Source of the DNA: Bacteroidaceae bacterium | GTDB taxonomy: Bacteria > Bacteroidota > Bacteroidia > Bacteroidales > Bacteroidaceae | Assembly (NCBI GenBank): GCA_016280445.1 | Contig: JAEEGS010000054.1 | Span: forward strand, 1-45,962 | DNA length: 45,962 bases | Reading direction: 5' to 3' | In this document: positions 17,186 to 25,650 of the stretch, one piece after another | Numbering within the stretch: the stretch's first letter is position 1 | Layout of the letters: every line of letters begins with the position of its first letter | Program-made: the position numbers and the translations under genes | Notes under the pieces: generated by a model | The model's input: the letters and a program-made list of their open reading frames with translations, nothing else | Database searches by the model: none | Told to the model about the DNA's origin: nothing

Positions 17186-18112
17186 ATGCGAACATTCTGG
17201 AATTTTAATGGTGGCATTAAGCACATTGATGCTTGGGAGCCAAACTGCTGGGTACAGGTGACATGCCCGGTAGATGACGATAGAGAGTTTTTGGAGCAGG
17301 AACTCGGCATGCCCGACTACTTCATGGAGGACGTGTCGGATGCTGATGAGCGTGCCCGTTACGATATGGATGAGGGTTGGCTCATGATTATCTTGCGTAT
17401 TCCACATCTGAAGAGTGTTTCATCCCGTAGCCCTTACACGACCATTCCGTTGGGTATTGTCATCAAGGGCGACAAGATCATCACCATCTGTAATCAGGAG
17501 ACGCGGATGATGCTCGATTTCGTGAATCACCAGATGCGCCGAGCAGAGGGTTTCACCGATGCGGCTGACTTGGTGTTCCGACTTTTCTTGAGTGCGTCGG
17601 TGTGGTATTTGAAGTATCTGAAGCAGGTGAACGGCATCATTGAGAAGGCCAAGCGCGACCTCGACAAGCACATCGACAACAAGGACCTTGTGAATCTCTC
17701 GCGCCTGCAAGATTCGCTCACTTATTTCGGCACTTCCATCCGTGGCAACGAATCGCTGCTGAGCAAGTTGAAGTTCCGCCTTCCTGTCGACGAACTGGAT
17801 GCCGAACTCATCGAGGACGTGAACATCGAGATGAATCAGGCACGTGAGACAACGGCCATCTACATCAACATCCTCGACTCGACGATGGACACCTACGCGA
17901 ACATTATTAATAATAATATGAACACGGTGATGCGACTTCTCACATCGCTGAACATGATTATCCTTTTCCCGACATTCATCACCTCGATGTTTGGCATGAA
18001 CCTCATCAACGGAATGGAACGTTGGAAGATGGGCTTCCCTATTGCCATCGTGGCCTGTGTGGTGTGCACCGCGGTGTCGCTGTGGTGGTTCAGGAGAAAG
18101 AAGTGGCTGTGA
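17186..18112 (+). CDS. corA: CorA family magnesium/divalent metal transporter
   Basis: A 308-residue protein starting at the ATG at 17186; the longer frame from 17135 would run through the hairpin and is rejected. It has the CorA layout: a large acidic cytoplasmic N-terminal domain, a long helix-rich stalk, then two C-terminal membrane segments. The signature GMN lies at residues 270-272 (SMFGMN) at the end of the first membrane helix, and a basic tail RRKKWL follows the second helix. The protein forms a pentameric inner-membrane channel for Mg2+ and sometimes Co2+ or Ni2+. The leader carries a small ORF and an attenuator-like hairpin, and a terminator follows. Confidence 0.93.
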   Translation: MRTFWNFNGGIKHIDAWEPNCWVQVTCPVDDDREFLEQELGMPDYFMEDVSDADERARYDMDEGWLMIILRIPHLKSVSSRSPYTTIPLGIVIKGDKIITICNQETRMMLDFVNHQMRRAEGFTDAADLVFRLFLSASVWYLKYLKQVNGIIEKAKRDLDKHIDNKDLVNLSRLQDSLTYFGTSIRGNESLLSKLKFRLPVDELDAELIEDVNIEMNQARETTAIYINILDSTMDTYANIINNNMNTVMRLLTSLNMIILFPTFITSMFGMNLINGMERWKMGFPIAIVACVVCTAVSLWWFRRKKWL

Positions 18113-18132
18113 TTTCTGGCTAATTGTAACAT

Positions 18133-18168
18133 GGACGTACCAATTTTCACTTGTGTGCGTCCTTTTTT
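18133..18168 (+). terminator. Intrinsic terminator after corA
   Basis: GGACGTAC (18133-18140) pairs with GTGCGTCC (18155-18162, one G-U pair), followed by TTTTTT. Confidence 0.75.
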
Positions 18169-18223
18169 ATGCTTTTTAACATAAAAAGAAAGCGGGATGT
18201 CATGCACTTTTACTATTTATTAG

Positions 18224-18231
18224 TAAATTTG
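18224..18231 (+). promoter_or_regulatory. Candidate -7 box for serC-serA
   Basis: TAAATTTG fits TAnnTTTG and lies 71 bp before the serC ATG. No convincing -33 box. Confidence 0.5.
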
Positions 18232-18302
18232 CAACGAATTTTTGGTAAAAAGACTACATTTACATTTGTGGCAATATCATTTATCTAACAATAACATCAA
18301 AA

Positions 18303-19370
18303 ATGAAAAAGTACAATTTCAATGCAGGACCTTCTATCCTTCCTCGCGAGGTGATTGAACAGACTGCACAGGCTTGTCTTGATTTCAATGGATCAGGACT
18401 TTCTCTCATGGAGATTAGCCACCGCGCAAAGGATTTCCAGCCAGTAGTTGATGAGGCAGTTGCCCTCTTCAAGGAACTTCTCAACATTCCTGAGGGTTAC
18501 TCCGTTCTTTTCCTCGGCGGCGGTGCAAGCCTTGAATTCTGTATGGTTCCTTACAACTTCCTCGAGAAGAAGGCTGCCTACCTGAACACGGGTGTTTGGG
18601 CAACAAAGGCAGAGAAGGAAGCCAAGGCATTCGGTGAAGTGGTGGAAGTGGCTTCTTCTGCCGACAAGAACTTCACTTACATTCCACGCAACTTCGAGAT
18701 TCCAGCCGATGCTGACTATCTCCACATCACCACCAACAACACCATCTACGGTACTGAACTCCGCGAAGACCTCGACTCTCCAATCCCTGTGATTGCCGAC
18801 ATGTCTTCTGATATCTTCAGCCGTCCTGTCGATGTGAGCAAGTATGCCCTCATCTATGGTGGTGCTCAGAAGAACCTTGCTATGGCAGGTCTCACCTTCG
18901 TCATCGTGAAGGACGACGCGCTCGGCAAGGTGTCTCGCCACATCCCAACCATGCTCGACTATCGCACTCACGTGAAGAAGGGTTCTATGTTCAACACTCC
19001 TCCTGTAGTGCCTATCTACTCAGCCCTGATGAACCTCCGCTACATGAAGGCTCACGGTGGTGTTGAGGCTATGCAGAAGTTGGCCGAGCAGCGTGCCGAG
19101 ATTCTCTATGCTGAAATCGACCGCAACAAACTCTTTGTGGGTACTGCCGAGAAGGACAGCCGCTCACTCATGAACATCACCTTCGTTTTGAAGCCAGAGT
19201 ATCAGGACTTGCAGGACGAGTTCCTGAAGTTCGCCACCAGCCAGGGTATGGTAGGTGTGAAGGGTCACCGCGATGTAGGTGGTTTCCGCGCTTCTTGCTA
19301 CAACGCCATGAGCGTCGAAGGCGTTCAGGCACTTGTGAAGTGCATGCAGGAGTTTGAGGCTCAACATTAA
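18303..19370 (+). CDS. serC: Phosphoserine aminotransferase
   Basis: A 355-residue PLP enzyme converting 3-phosphohydroxypyruvate and glutamate to phosphoserine and 2-oxoglutarate, the second step of serine synthesis. The start [14 protein letters not shown] is the classic SerC N-terminus. The PLP-binding lysine is K190 in [12 protein letters not shown], and the phosphate-site GGGASLEF is present near residue 72. Full length, no anomalies. It is followed after 112 bp by serA, with a long inverted repeat between them, so the two are probably one transcript. Confidence 0.97.
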   Translation: MKKYNFNAGPSILPREVIEQTAQACLDFNGSGLSLMEISHRAKDFQPVVDEAVALFKELLNIPEGYSVLFLGGGASLEFCMVPYNFLEKKAAYLNTGVWATKAEKEAKAFGEVVEVASSADKNFTYIPRNFEIPADADYLHITTNNTIYGTELREDLDSPIPVIADMSSDIFSRPVDVSKYALIYGGAQKNLAMAGLTFVIVKDDALGKVSRHIPTMLDYRTHVKKGSMFNTPPVVPIYSALMNLRYMKAHGGVEAMQKLAEQRAEILYAEIDRNKLFVGTAEKDSRSLMNITFVLKPEYQDLQDEFLKFATSQGMVGVKGHRDVGGFRASCYNAMSVEGVQALVKCMQEFEAQH

Positions 19371-19384
19371 AAAATAATGAAAAA

Positions 19385-19463
19385 TTGAAGAATTGAAAAA
19401 TTGAAGTTCCATGCGGCTTGAGCACATTGCGTTAGCCCAAACTTCAATTCTTCAATTCTTCAA
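19385..19463. repeat. Long inverted repeat between serC and serA
   Basis: A 24-nt arm (19385-19408, tandem AATTGAA units) is matched at 23 of 24 positions by the reverse complement at 19440-19463, enclosing a 31-nt loop. In the serC-serA mRNA this would form a strong hairpin without a T-run. It may be a mobile palindromic element or affect mRNA processing. Confidence 0.75.
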
Positions 19464-19482
19464 ATCTTTAACTTTTAAGATT

Positions 19483-20403
19483 ATGGCAAAGGTTTTAATT
19501 GCAACTGAGAAGCCATTTGCGGCTGCTGCGGTTGCTGGTATCAAAGAAATCATTGAAGGTGCAGGTTTCGAACTTGCTCTTCTGGAGAAATATACAGAGA
19601 AGGCTCAGTTGTTGGAAGCAGTGGCAGATGTTGATGCCATCATCATCCGTTCCGACATCGTCGATGCAGAGGTGATTGATGCTGCCAAGAACCTGAAGAT
19701 TGTGGTTCGTGCAGGTGCAGGTTACGACAATGTTGACCTCGAGGCTGCCACCGCTCACAACGTGGTGGTGATGAACACTCCGGGTCAGAATGCCAATGCA
19801 GTGGCTGAGTTGGTGCTCGGTTTGCTCGTGTTCACCGTTCGTAATTTCTACAACGGCAAGGCAGGTTCTGAACTCATGGGCAAGAAACTGGGTATCCTCG
19901 CATTCGGCAACGTGGGTCGCAACGTGGCTCGCATCGCCAAAGGCTTCGGCATGGAAGTGTCTGCATACGACGCTTACTGCCCAGCAGAAGTTATCGAGGC
20001 AGCCGGTGTTCATGCTGCTGCATCTCAGGCAGAACTCTTCAAGACTTGCGACATCGTGTCGCTCCACATTCCTGCCACCGACGAAACGAAGGGCAGCATT
20101 GGCAAGGCACTCGTGGGCAGCATGAAGCAGGGCGCCATCCTCATCAACACCGCCCGCAAGGAAGTCATCAACGAGCCAGAGCTCATCGCCCTCCTCAAGG
20201 AGCGTGAAGACCTCAAGTATATCACCGACATCAAGCCTATTGCTGATGCCGAGTTCGCCCAGTTCGAAGGTCGCTACTACTGCACACCCAAAAAGATGGG
20301 TGCCCAAACAGCCGAGGCAAACACCAACGCAGGTCTTGCAGCCGCCAACCAGATTGTCGGCTTCATCAAGGACGGCATCACTAAGTTCCAGGTGAACAAG
20401 TAA
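19483..20403 (+). CDS. serA: D-3-phosphoglycerate dehydrogenase, short form with Lys in place of the catalytic His
   Basis: A 306-residue NAD-dependent dehydrogenase for the first step of serine synthesis. The ATG at 19483 starts MAKVLIATEKPF; the frame upstream reads through the inverted repeat and is rejected. It has the Rossmann motif FGNVGRN near residue 145 and the catalytic Arg in NTARKEVIN. The usual PH-x-G histidine is replaced by K270 (CTPKKMGAQTAEA). As I recall, this lysine variant is known from Bacteroidetes and Entamoeba enzymes. There is no C-terminal ACT domain, so allosteric serine inhibition is not expected. The last 40 coding bases and the terminator are duplicated at 25026-25133. 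Confidence 0.95.
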   Translation: MAKVLIATEKPFAAAAVAGIKEIIEGAGFELALLEKYTEKAQLLEAVADVDAIIIRSDIVDAEVIDAAKNLKIVVRAGAGYDNVDLEAATAHNVVVMNTPGQNANAVAELVLGLLVFTVRNFYNGKAGSELMGKKLGILAFGNVGRNVARIAKGFGMEVSAYDAYCPAEVIEAAGVHAAASQAELFKTCDIVSLHIPATDETKGSIGKALVGSMKQGAILINTARKEVINEPELIALLKEREDLKYITDIKPIADAEFAQFEGRYYCTPKKMGAQTAEANTNAGLAAANQIVGFIKDGITKFQVNK

Positions 20404-20471
20404 GAATCTCACATCAAGACATACCCAAGGAAGCGCCGACAAACCCATTTGTCCGCGCTTCCTTTTTTGTT
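20364..20471 (+). repeat. serA 3' end plus terminator, copy A (original)
   Basis: A 108-bp segment, from the 14th-last codon of serA through the stop and terminator, recurs at 25026-25133 with two mismatches and no indel (offset 4662 bp). This copy is part of the intact serA gene. Confidence 0.95.
20429..20468 (+). terminator. Intrinsic terminator after serA
   Basis: GGAAGCGC (20429-20436) pairs with GCGCTTCC (20455-20462); inside it GACAAA pairs with TTTGTC. A run of six T follows. Confidence 0.9.
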
Positions 20472-20523
20472 TTTATGTTGCTTGATGTTTTAAAACGTTT
20501 TACCACTCGTACCAAGCAGAAGA

Positions 20524-23244
20524 TTATTCTTTCACCTTCGCATCCAAGTGATACCTGAAACTGAGACCAACGTAGTGGTGGCGGAATTCGCGCCAAGAAG
20601 TGGTTTGCTGATATGCTGTTTGTTGGCTCATGCGACCGTCCTCATTGTTTAGGATGTCGTTGAACTCCAGCATGAGGCGAGCTTTCTTCTTCAGAATATT
20701 CCAACCAACGGAACCGTCCCAGGCAAGGATGTTGCGATTCATGCTACTGATGGTGTACCCTCGATAGGTACGTTCTGTGAGACTGGTGTAAAAGAAGAAG
20801 TTTCCGTAGGTGGCTTCAATGCGCAGGCCGAAGTTGTTGTTCCAGTGGGTGGTGTTCTGCTCAGGCGAGGCGGTGTAGCGGAGGCGGTCAGCGTTGATTT
20901 CGGCAAAGATGGAGGCTTTGAGCCAGTTATGGTCGAACGAGAGGGTGAGGTTTTCACGCGGATTCATGCTGCTCTGGCGGTTCTCGATGCGCTCAGGCTG
21001 CGTTGGCAGGAGGGTGAGGTAGCCGTAGCGCTGACTGGTGTTCATGCGGAAATCGCTTTGCAGACGGAGATAGTCGCCGAGGGCTTGGTCAAAGTTTAGG
21101 TGGAAATTCCATGACTGACTGCCTCTGACGTTTTCTGGTCGGCTGATGTAGATGGCGGTTGCAGGGTCATAGCTGAGGACAGTGGTTGTTTCGCGGTCAT
21201 TGTGAACATGGCCGATAGTAACGCTGAGCGAAGTCTGGCTATGGGCGAGAACCATGTTGTAGGTCAGCTTCATGTCGTGGGTGTGCGTATAACGAAGAGC
21301 CGGATTACCTTCAGTAATGAAAAGTGGGTCGGTGAGGTCGCGATAGCCAATGGCTTGGAGGATGTCAGGCTGTTTGGTTGTGAACCCATAATTCAGTTCA
21401 AATCCAGCGGTCTTGCTGAGTTTCCAAGTGGCACGGAGTGATGGGTCAATGAAAAAGTGATGGCGCACAGTGGCGGTGTCGAGTATGCCTCGCTGGTAAT
21501 CCAGGCGCTCGCGTTGCCATCGGACCGATATGTTGGGCATCAGTTGGACGGGCGTGAGGTTGATGGTTTGTGAAATTCGTAGGCTGTGCTCGTTACGGTT
21601 GTAAAGGTTGTGGTAGCTGTTGGCTGCATCCGTCACACCATTGGTCAGAAAGTTGCGGTCGTTGCGGTCACGGTTGTAGGTCATAACGTATTGTGCCTGC
21701 ATCATCCATCTTTTCGTGAGCCAGCGGGCGTGGTGAACCTCAGCTGTGGTGGAGAGTTGTTGGATGGCCATGATGTAGGTTTGGATGAACTGCGATGAGT
21801 TGTAGGATAGGCTGTGTGCGGTGATGGTGCGGTCGGTTTGTCCTTCGGTCTTGTCATCTTGGTAGTTTAGATTGACGCTGGCGCCAAGTGCACCATCCTT
21901 CACATAGTGTTCCCATCCGGCATTGGCGCTTAGCTTTGTAGTGTGTCCGTTTGTGTGGCTGGCTGTGAGTTGCGATAATGTTGTAGCATAGGGGGCATCG
22001 GTGGCTGTCATCTCTTCTTGTTCAATGCTCTGGCGGTTGTGTGCACGGTTTTTCCTGTGCTCTGCGCTGGTGCTTAGTGTGAAAGTATTCAGTGAGTCAC
22101 GTACCCAGCGCAGGTTGGCGTTCAGTCGTGGCTCCAGTTTGTGGTCTCGCTGATAGTCTTCAGAGGTGGTGCGTGTGGCAACAGTGTTTGGAAAGTAGTT
22201 TTCTGTCAGTTGGTGGCTGGTGCGCCAGTCGTCATCGTGTGCCACGCCGCCCGTGAAACTGTAATAGTTTTTCAGTTCGTGTGTTCCCTCCTTGCGCTGC
22301 CAGTTGTGCTGATAGCCAGCCGATGCACCCTGTTCTTGGCCAAAACCGTTACCCATGTTGGCCATGCTGCCATTCATGTTGCGCCGCCAATGTTTGTCGA
22401 TGTTGTTGGCGTTGGCGAAGACCATGATGGGGTCAGTTTTCGACAGGCGATTCATCACCAGTTCGCCTTCGTAGTGTTTGGGCGACTGATAGTACGCCCG
22501 TATATCGCCATACCAGCGGTCGAGGAAGCCGGGCTTGATGGTCAGGTCGAGCACCATGTCCTCCCCTCCGTCGTCCTTGCCTGTTCGCTCGCTGAACTCC
22601 GATTGCTTGTTGTAGGCTTTGATGTTCTCCACTGCCTCGGCCGGTAACTGTTTGACCAAGTCATCGCCACCGAAGAGGCTTTCTCCATCCATCGTGATTC
22701 GGATGGGCTTGCCGTTCCATGAGAGCTTGCCGTCATCGTTCACCTGTACACCTGGCAACTGCTTGATCAGTTCATCGAGTCTCGTCCCTTCCTGCAAGTG
22801 GAAAGCCTCAGGATGGAATACAATCGTGTCGCCTTTAACCGAGAAACGCCGTGCGTGTCCTGCCACCTCCACCATCTTCAGCATCTGTGGCAACATTTTT
22901 AGCTCTATATCGCCAATGTCGAGCGTGTCCTTACGGCTGTCACCGAAGGCCAGCACAGGCTTCGACTTCGAGTTGTAGCCCAGCATGGAAACCTCGATGG
23001 TTCCTCGCCCGTCAGCGAATAAAGTGAAGCAGCCTAATGAGTCGGTCTTGGTGCTCCTTATCGAATAGCTATTGTCGCCAAACTGTTGCGTGTGTTTCAC
23101 CAACACTTCTGGCATCGGCTCTTGGGTTTCAGCATCCACCACACGCCCCTTGACGATGTCGGCATGAGTTGTTTGTATGCTTGCGATAAGGCATAGCAGT
23201 AGCAGGATGCGGAGGTTTCCGCATCGAAAAAAGTTCTTTTTCAT
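20524..23244 (-). CDS. TonB-dependent receptor-like outer-membrane protein
   Basis: A 906-residue outer-membrane protein. After a signal peptide (cleavage near THADIV) comes a CarboxypepD_reg-like beta-sandwich (KGRVVDAETQEPMPEVLV, residues ~30-110). A plug-like region follows, with LDELIKQLPGVQVNDDG and the NIKAYNKQSEF segment (~150-215), then a long barrel of the OMP_b-brl_3 type ending in an aromatic strand (VGLSFRYHLDAKVKE). Such proteins resemble SusC-like transporters but lack a SusD partner here; the substrate is unknown. It lies 12 bp downstream of the regulator-like gene, so it is the second gene of that operon. The operon sits between the two serA 3' copies. Confidence 0.87.
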   Translation of the reverse strand: MKKNFFRCGNLRILLLLCLIASIQTTHADIVKGRVVDAETQEPMPEVLVKHTQQFGDNSYSIRSTKTDSLGCFTLFADGRGTIEVSMLGYNSKSKPVLAFGDSRKDTLDIGDIELKMLPQMLKMVEVAGHARRFSVKGDTIVFHPEAFHLQEGTRLDELIKQLPGVQVNDDGKLSWNGKPIRITMDGESLFGGDDLVKQLPAEAVENIKAYNKQSEFSERTGKDDGGEDMVLDLTIKPGFLDRWYGDIRAYYQSPKHYEGELVMNRLSKTDPIMVFANANNIDKHWRRNMNGSMANMGNGFGQEQGASAGYQHNWQRKEGTHELKNYYSFTGGVAHDDDWRTSHQLTENYFPNTVATRTTSEDYQRDHKLEPRLNANLRWVRDSLNTFTLSTSAEHRKNRAHNRQSIEQEEMTATDAPYATTLSQLTASHTNGHTTKLSANAGWEHYVKDGALGASVNLNYQDDKTEGQTDRTITAHSLSYNSSQFIQTYIMAIQQLSTTAEVHHARWLTKRWMMQAQYVMTYNRDRNDRNFLTNGVTDAANSYHNLYNRNEHSLRISQTINLTPVQLMPNISVRWQRERLDYQRGILDTATVRHHFFIDPSLRATWKLSKTAGFELNYGFTTKQPDILQAIGYRDLTDPLFITEGNPALRYTHTHDMKLTYNMVLAHSQTSLSVTIGHVHNDRETTTVLSYDPATAIYISRPENVRGSQSWNFHLNFDQALGDYLRLQSDFRMNTSQRYGYLTLLPTQPERIENRQSSMNPRENLTLSFDHNWLKASIFAEINADRLRYTASPEQNTTHWNNNFGLRIEATYGNFFFYTSLTERTYRGYTISSMNRNILAWDGSVGWNILKKKARLMLEFNDILNNEDGRMSQQTAYQQTTSWREFRHHYVGLSFRYHLDAKVKE

Positions 23245-23256
23245 ATAAGTTATGGA

Positions 23257-24870
23257 TTAGAAGTTTGCGATGATCTGATCGAAGGTTGTAGTTGGGTCAG
23301 TGATGCCAAAACCGTCCTTTTTCAGTTTCTGTTTTCGATGCTGTACGGCAGAGACGGAGATGACGTAGATGGCAGAAAGAGCTGTGTTCGAGAGTTTTAG
23401 TCGTGTGAGCATACAAAGACGTATGTCTTCCTCGCTGAACTGCGGGTGCTCGGCTCGCAGACGACTGACGAAATTGCCGTCGGCTGTGTCCAGCGTCATT
23501 TCTATTTCGCGCCAATTGCGGGCATTGATGATGGTGCGTTTGCCAGCTGTAGGTTCCAGCATATCAAGGATTTCACTCTTGTCCATGATGTGTCCACGCA
23601 ACATGGCAATCATGGCATCTTTCTGTCGCAAGCGTTCGGTCAACTGATTGGCTTCACGTTGATGGGCAGCCTGCTCCGTTTCATGTCGACGATGCACATG
23701 ATTGCGCCAGTTCCAAAAAGCGAGAAGAAGGACAAGCATGGTCAGCACGAGGATGGTGATGACTGTGGCCATCAGTCGTCGTTGCAACATTGCTGTTTTC
23801 TGTACGTAGCCCGATGCCAGATAGGTGTCGCACTCGGTAGCAAACTCTTGTTCTATCCATTCCTTCGCGCTTTCGTACGACGGCTGCCGATGTTTCGTCG
23901 TGTCTTCTTTTTGTTCCTGCAGGGCATCATCATACATGCCAACAGGTACGGTGATGTCTCCAATAACGGAAACAGATTTCGTGATGCTCAAGGCACATGT
24001 CGGTGAGAGGTCGGCATGAGGAAGTGCCCAAAGGGAATCCAGACGCTGATAGATGGAATCACAGACAATAGGTGATGAGGCGCTGTGTGCATGTCTGGCC
24101 GCAATGGTGGTAATGCGTTCCAGAGAGCCAAAGTGGTGCAGGTCGAAGGGTGGGTAGAGGAGCACCATGAAGCCGTAGTCGTTAAGCATCGTTAGCAGCC
24201 AGCGTGGTTGGTCGGGCGACAGGCGATAATGTTCCAGTGCACGGCGTTGGTACAGTTCTGATTGGGCAGAGTTGGATAAAGGCAGATGATTGGCAAACTT
24301 GTCGTAGGTACGATAGGCAAGGGCGTGGTCTTCTGTGGTTTCAGCACAATGGATGGCCAGATGGAAGAGTTGATTTTTCCGTGTTGAATGAATCTTCTCA
24401 CCCTGGTGACGGGTCAGCACGAAGCAGATGCGACCGAATCGCCGCAAGTCATCTTTGTCGTCGCTTGTACCACCAAAACTCTCATGCTCATAATAATGGT
24501 ACGCGCGCAGGAGGGTGCTGTCATCAGGAAATGCTGGGTCGACGTTCTTTTGCTTGCCCTTTTCTCGCTTGAAATTCCATGTCTCCGCATCCGACGAGAG
24601 GCAAGATGCGGAGTCAGCATGGCGCACATACCATTGTTCTTCGTGAACCATAGCCCGCATGAGGTCATAGAGCATCTGCGAACTTTCTGTCAGCTGTGCT
24701 GTATCGACTTGAACTAACAAATGCTCCGCGCTGTCCGCATCTGCAAACACAATATCTTCTGCAGCATTGAGCAAGCGTTTCTGTGGCAAGTCCCGCAAGT
24801 TCCATCCGATGCCGCCCGCCAAGGCCAGCACCAGCACTACAACAATGATTCCAATAGTCTTTCTTTTCAT
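23257..24870 (-). CDS. Membrane-anchored helical repeat protein with C-terminal HTH-like region
   Basis: A 537-residue protein starting at the ATG at 24870; the frame extends to 24921, but the promoter box at 24891-24898 lies inside that extension. It has an N-terminal hydrophobic anchor, a helical middle that looks TPR-like without clear repeats, and a second membrane segment around residue 370. A coiled-coil stretch follows, and then a C-terminal ~70 residues (FSEEDIRLCMLTRLKLSNTA, then SAVQHRKQKLKK) like the helix-turn-helix end of Bacteroidetes TPR/LuxR-type regulators. It is probably a membrane sensor-regulator for the downstream TonB receptor; that role is inferred from neighbourhood. 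Confidence 0.65.
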   Translation of the reverse strand: MKRKTIGIIVVVLVLALAGGIGWNLRDLPQKRLLNAAEDIVFADADSAEHLLVQVDTAQLTESSQMLYDLMRAMVHEEQWYVRHADSASCLSSDAETWNFKREKGKQKNVDPAFPDDSTLLRAYHYYEHESFGGTSDDKDDLRRFGRICFVLTRHQGEKIHSTRKNQLFHLAIHCAETTEDHALAYRTYDKFANHLPLSNSAQSELYQRRALEHYRLSPDQPRWLLTMLNDYGFMVLLYPPFDLHHFGSLERITTIAARHAHSASSPIVCDSIYQRLDSLWALPHADLSPTCALSITKSVSVIGDITVPVGMYDDALQEQKEDTTKHRQPSYESAKEWIEQEFATECDTYLASGYVQKTAMLQRRLMATVITILVLTMLVLLLAFWNWRNHVHRRHETEQAAHQREANQLTERLRQKDAMIAMLRGHIMDKSEILDMLEPTAGKRTIINARNWREIEMTLDTADGNFVSRLRAEHPQFSEEDIRLCMLTRLKLSNTALSAIYVISVSAVQHRKQKLKKDGFGITDPTTTFDQIIANF

Positions 24871-24890
24871 GTCGTTTAGTTTTGTCGTTG

Positions 24891-24921
24891 CAAAGGTACT
24901 GCTATTCTGCGACCTCCACAA
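24891..24921 (-). promoter_or_regulatory. Promoter of the regulator/TonB-receptor operon
   Basis: Minus-strand TACCTTTG (24891-24898) preceded by TTG (24919-24921) at 20-nt spacing: a near-ideal Bacteroidetes promoter, 20 bp before the ATG at 24870. Confidence 0.7.
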
Positions 24922-24929
24922 GGATACAA

Positions 24930-25020
24930 GGTGGAAAAGGACTTTCCATCCTTTTCTCCCTGATAATCATCTGTTTTTATTCCCATTTTCCACCCATTTT
25001 CCATCCTTTGAGGTGGAAAA
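24930..25020. repeat. Cluster of TTTCCA(T/C)CC motifs, candidate operators
   Basis: GGTGGAAAA occurs at 24930-24938 and 25012-25020, its inverse TTTTCCACC at 24986-24994, and TTTCCATCC at 24943-24951 and 24998-25006. The cluster lies directly upstream of the minus-strand promoter. Confidence 0.5.
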
Positions 25021-25025
25021 AGGGG

Positions 25026-25133
25026 CATCAAAGACGGCATCACCAAGTTCCAGGTGAACAAGTAAGAATCTCACATCAAGACATACCCAAGGAAGCGCCG
25101 ACAAACCCATTTGTCCGCGCTTCCTTTTTTGTT
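25026..25133 (+). repeat. serA 3' end plus terminator, copy B (duplicate)
   Basis: Matches 20364-20471 at 106 of 108 positions. Both differences fall in serA codons and are synonymous (AAG/AAA for Lys, ACT/ACC for Thr); the stop codon, 3' UTR and terminator hairpin (25091-25130) are identical. It has no upstream serA sequence, so it is an untranslated remnant. Confidence 0.95.
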
Positions 25134-25153
25134 CATTTTTTTTGTCAAAATTC

Positions 25154-25183
25154 TTTGTTTGTGAAAAGTAAGTTGTATATTTG
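25154..25183 (+). promoter_or_regulatory. Promoter of the MntA-like gene
   Basis: TTTG (25154-25157), 18-nt gap, TATATTTG (25176-25183): good match to the Bacteroidetes consensus, 25 bp before the ATG. Confidence 0.6.
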
Positions 25184-25208
25184 CAATTGAAAAGAAAAGA
25201 AACGTTCT

Positions 25209-25541
25209 ATGAGTACCTTGACAATGACAAAAATGATAGCCGAGTACTTCAAGACCCAACCTGTCTTGAAGGCATGGCTGTTTGGTTCTTATTCGCGAGG
25301 CGAGGAGAAACCAGACAGTGATGTGGACATATTGGTTCAATACGACCGTTCTCAAAGAATAGGTCTGTTCAAGATTTCGGCTATGCACTTGGCTTTAGAG
25401 AAACTGATAGATAAAAAGGTGGATTTGGTGGATGAAGAAACGCTTTTCCCATGGGTGAGCAACCAAGTAAATAAAGAAAAGGAACTTATTTATGAGAGAG
25501 CCGAATGTAATGCTGGCGTGAAAACTCCTCTTCACAGTTGA
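25209..25541 (+). CDS. MntA-like minimal nucleotidyltransferase, possible orphan antitoxin
   Basis: A 110-residue protein with the minimal nucleotidyltransferase signature G26-S27-x10-D38-x-D40 (GSYSRGEEKPDSDVD). Relatives (MntA) act as antitoxins that AMPylate a HEPN-domain RNase partner (HepT) encoded just downstream. Here the usual family C-terminus KELIYER is followed by about a dozen unrelated residues, and the partner's expected start (ATG at 25492) reaches a stop after nine codons. The gene has its own promoter and lies between the serA 3' duplicate and DUF1015, in a stretch that looks rearranged. Either it is an orphan antitoxin or its partner is elsewhere. Confidence 0.8.
   Translation: MSTLTMTKMIAEYFKTQPVLKAWLFGSYSRGEEKPDSDVDILVQYDRSQRIGLFKISAMHLALEKLIDKKVDLVDEETLFPWVSNQVNKEKELIYERAECNAGVKTPLHS
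25492..25521 (+). pseudogene. Possible HepT (HEPN) start remnant
   Basis: ATG overlapping the MntA-like 3' end opens MREPNVMLA then TGA. HepT partners commonly begin with MRE at this position. Nothing HEPN-like follows in 25522-25870, so this may be a truncated toxin gene; the evidence is positional and weak. Confidence 0.25.
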
Positions 25542-25650
25542 CAGAGTATAGGCTTTAACTCCTATAACTCCTTTAACTCCTGAGCGCCATCGCGTAGCGC
25601 TTTGCTCGCAAAGAACCGGTAACTTCCGAAAGTTGAATAATGAGATCCTT

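Noticed and set aside
20472-25025. Classic integrative element between attL/attR at the serA 3' end
   Set aside because: The flanking repeats are long enough, but there is no integrase, excisionase or mobilisation gene within; recombination or allelic insertion is preferred.
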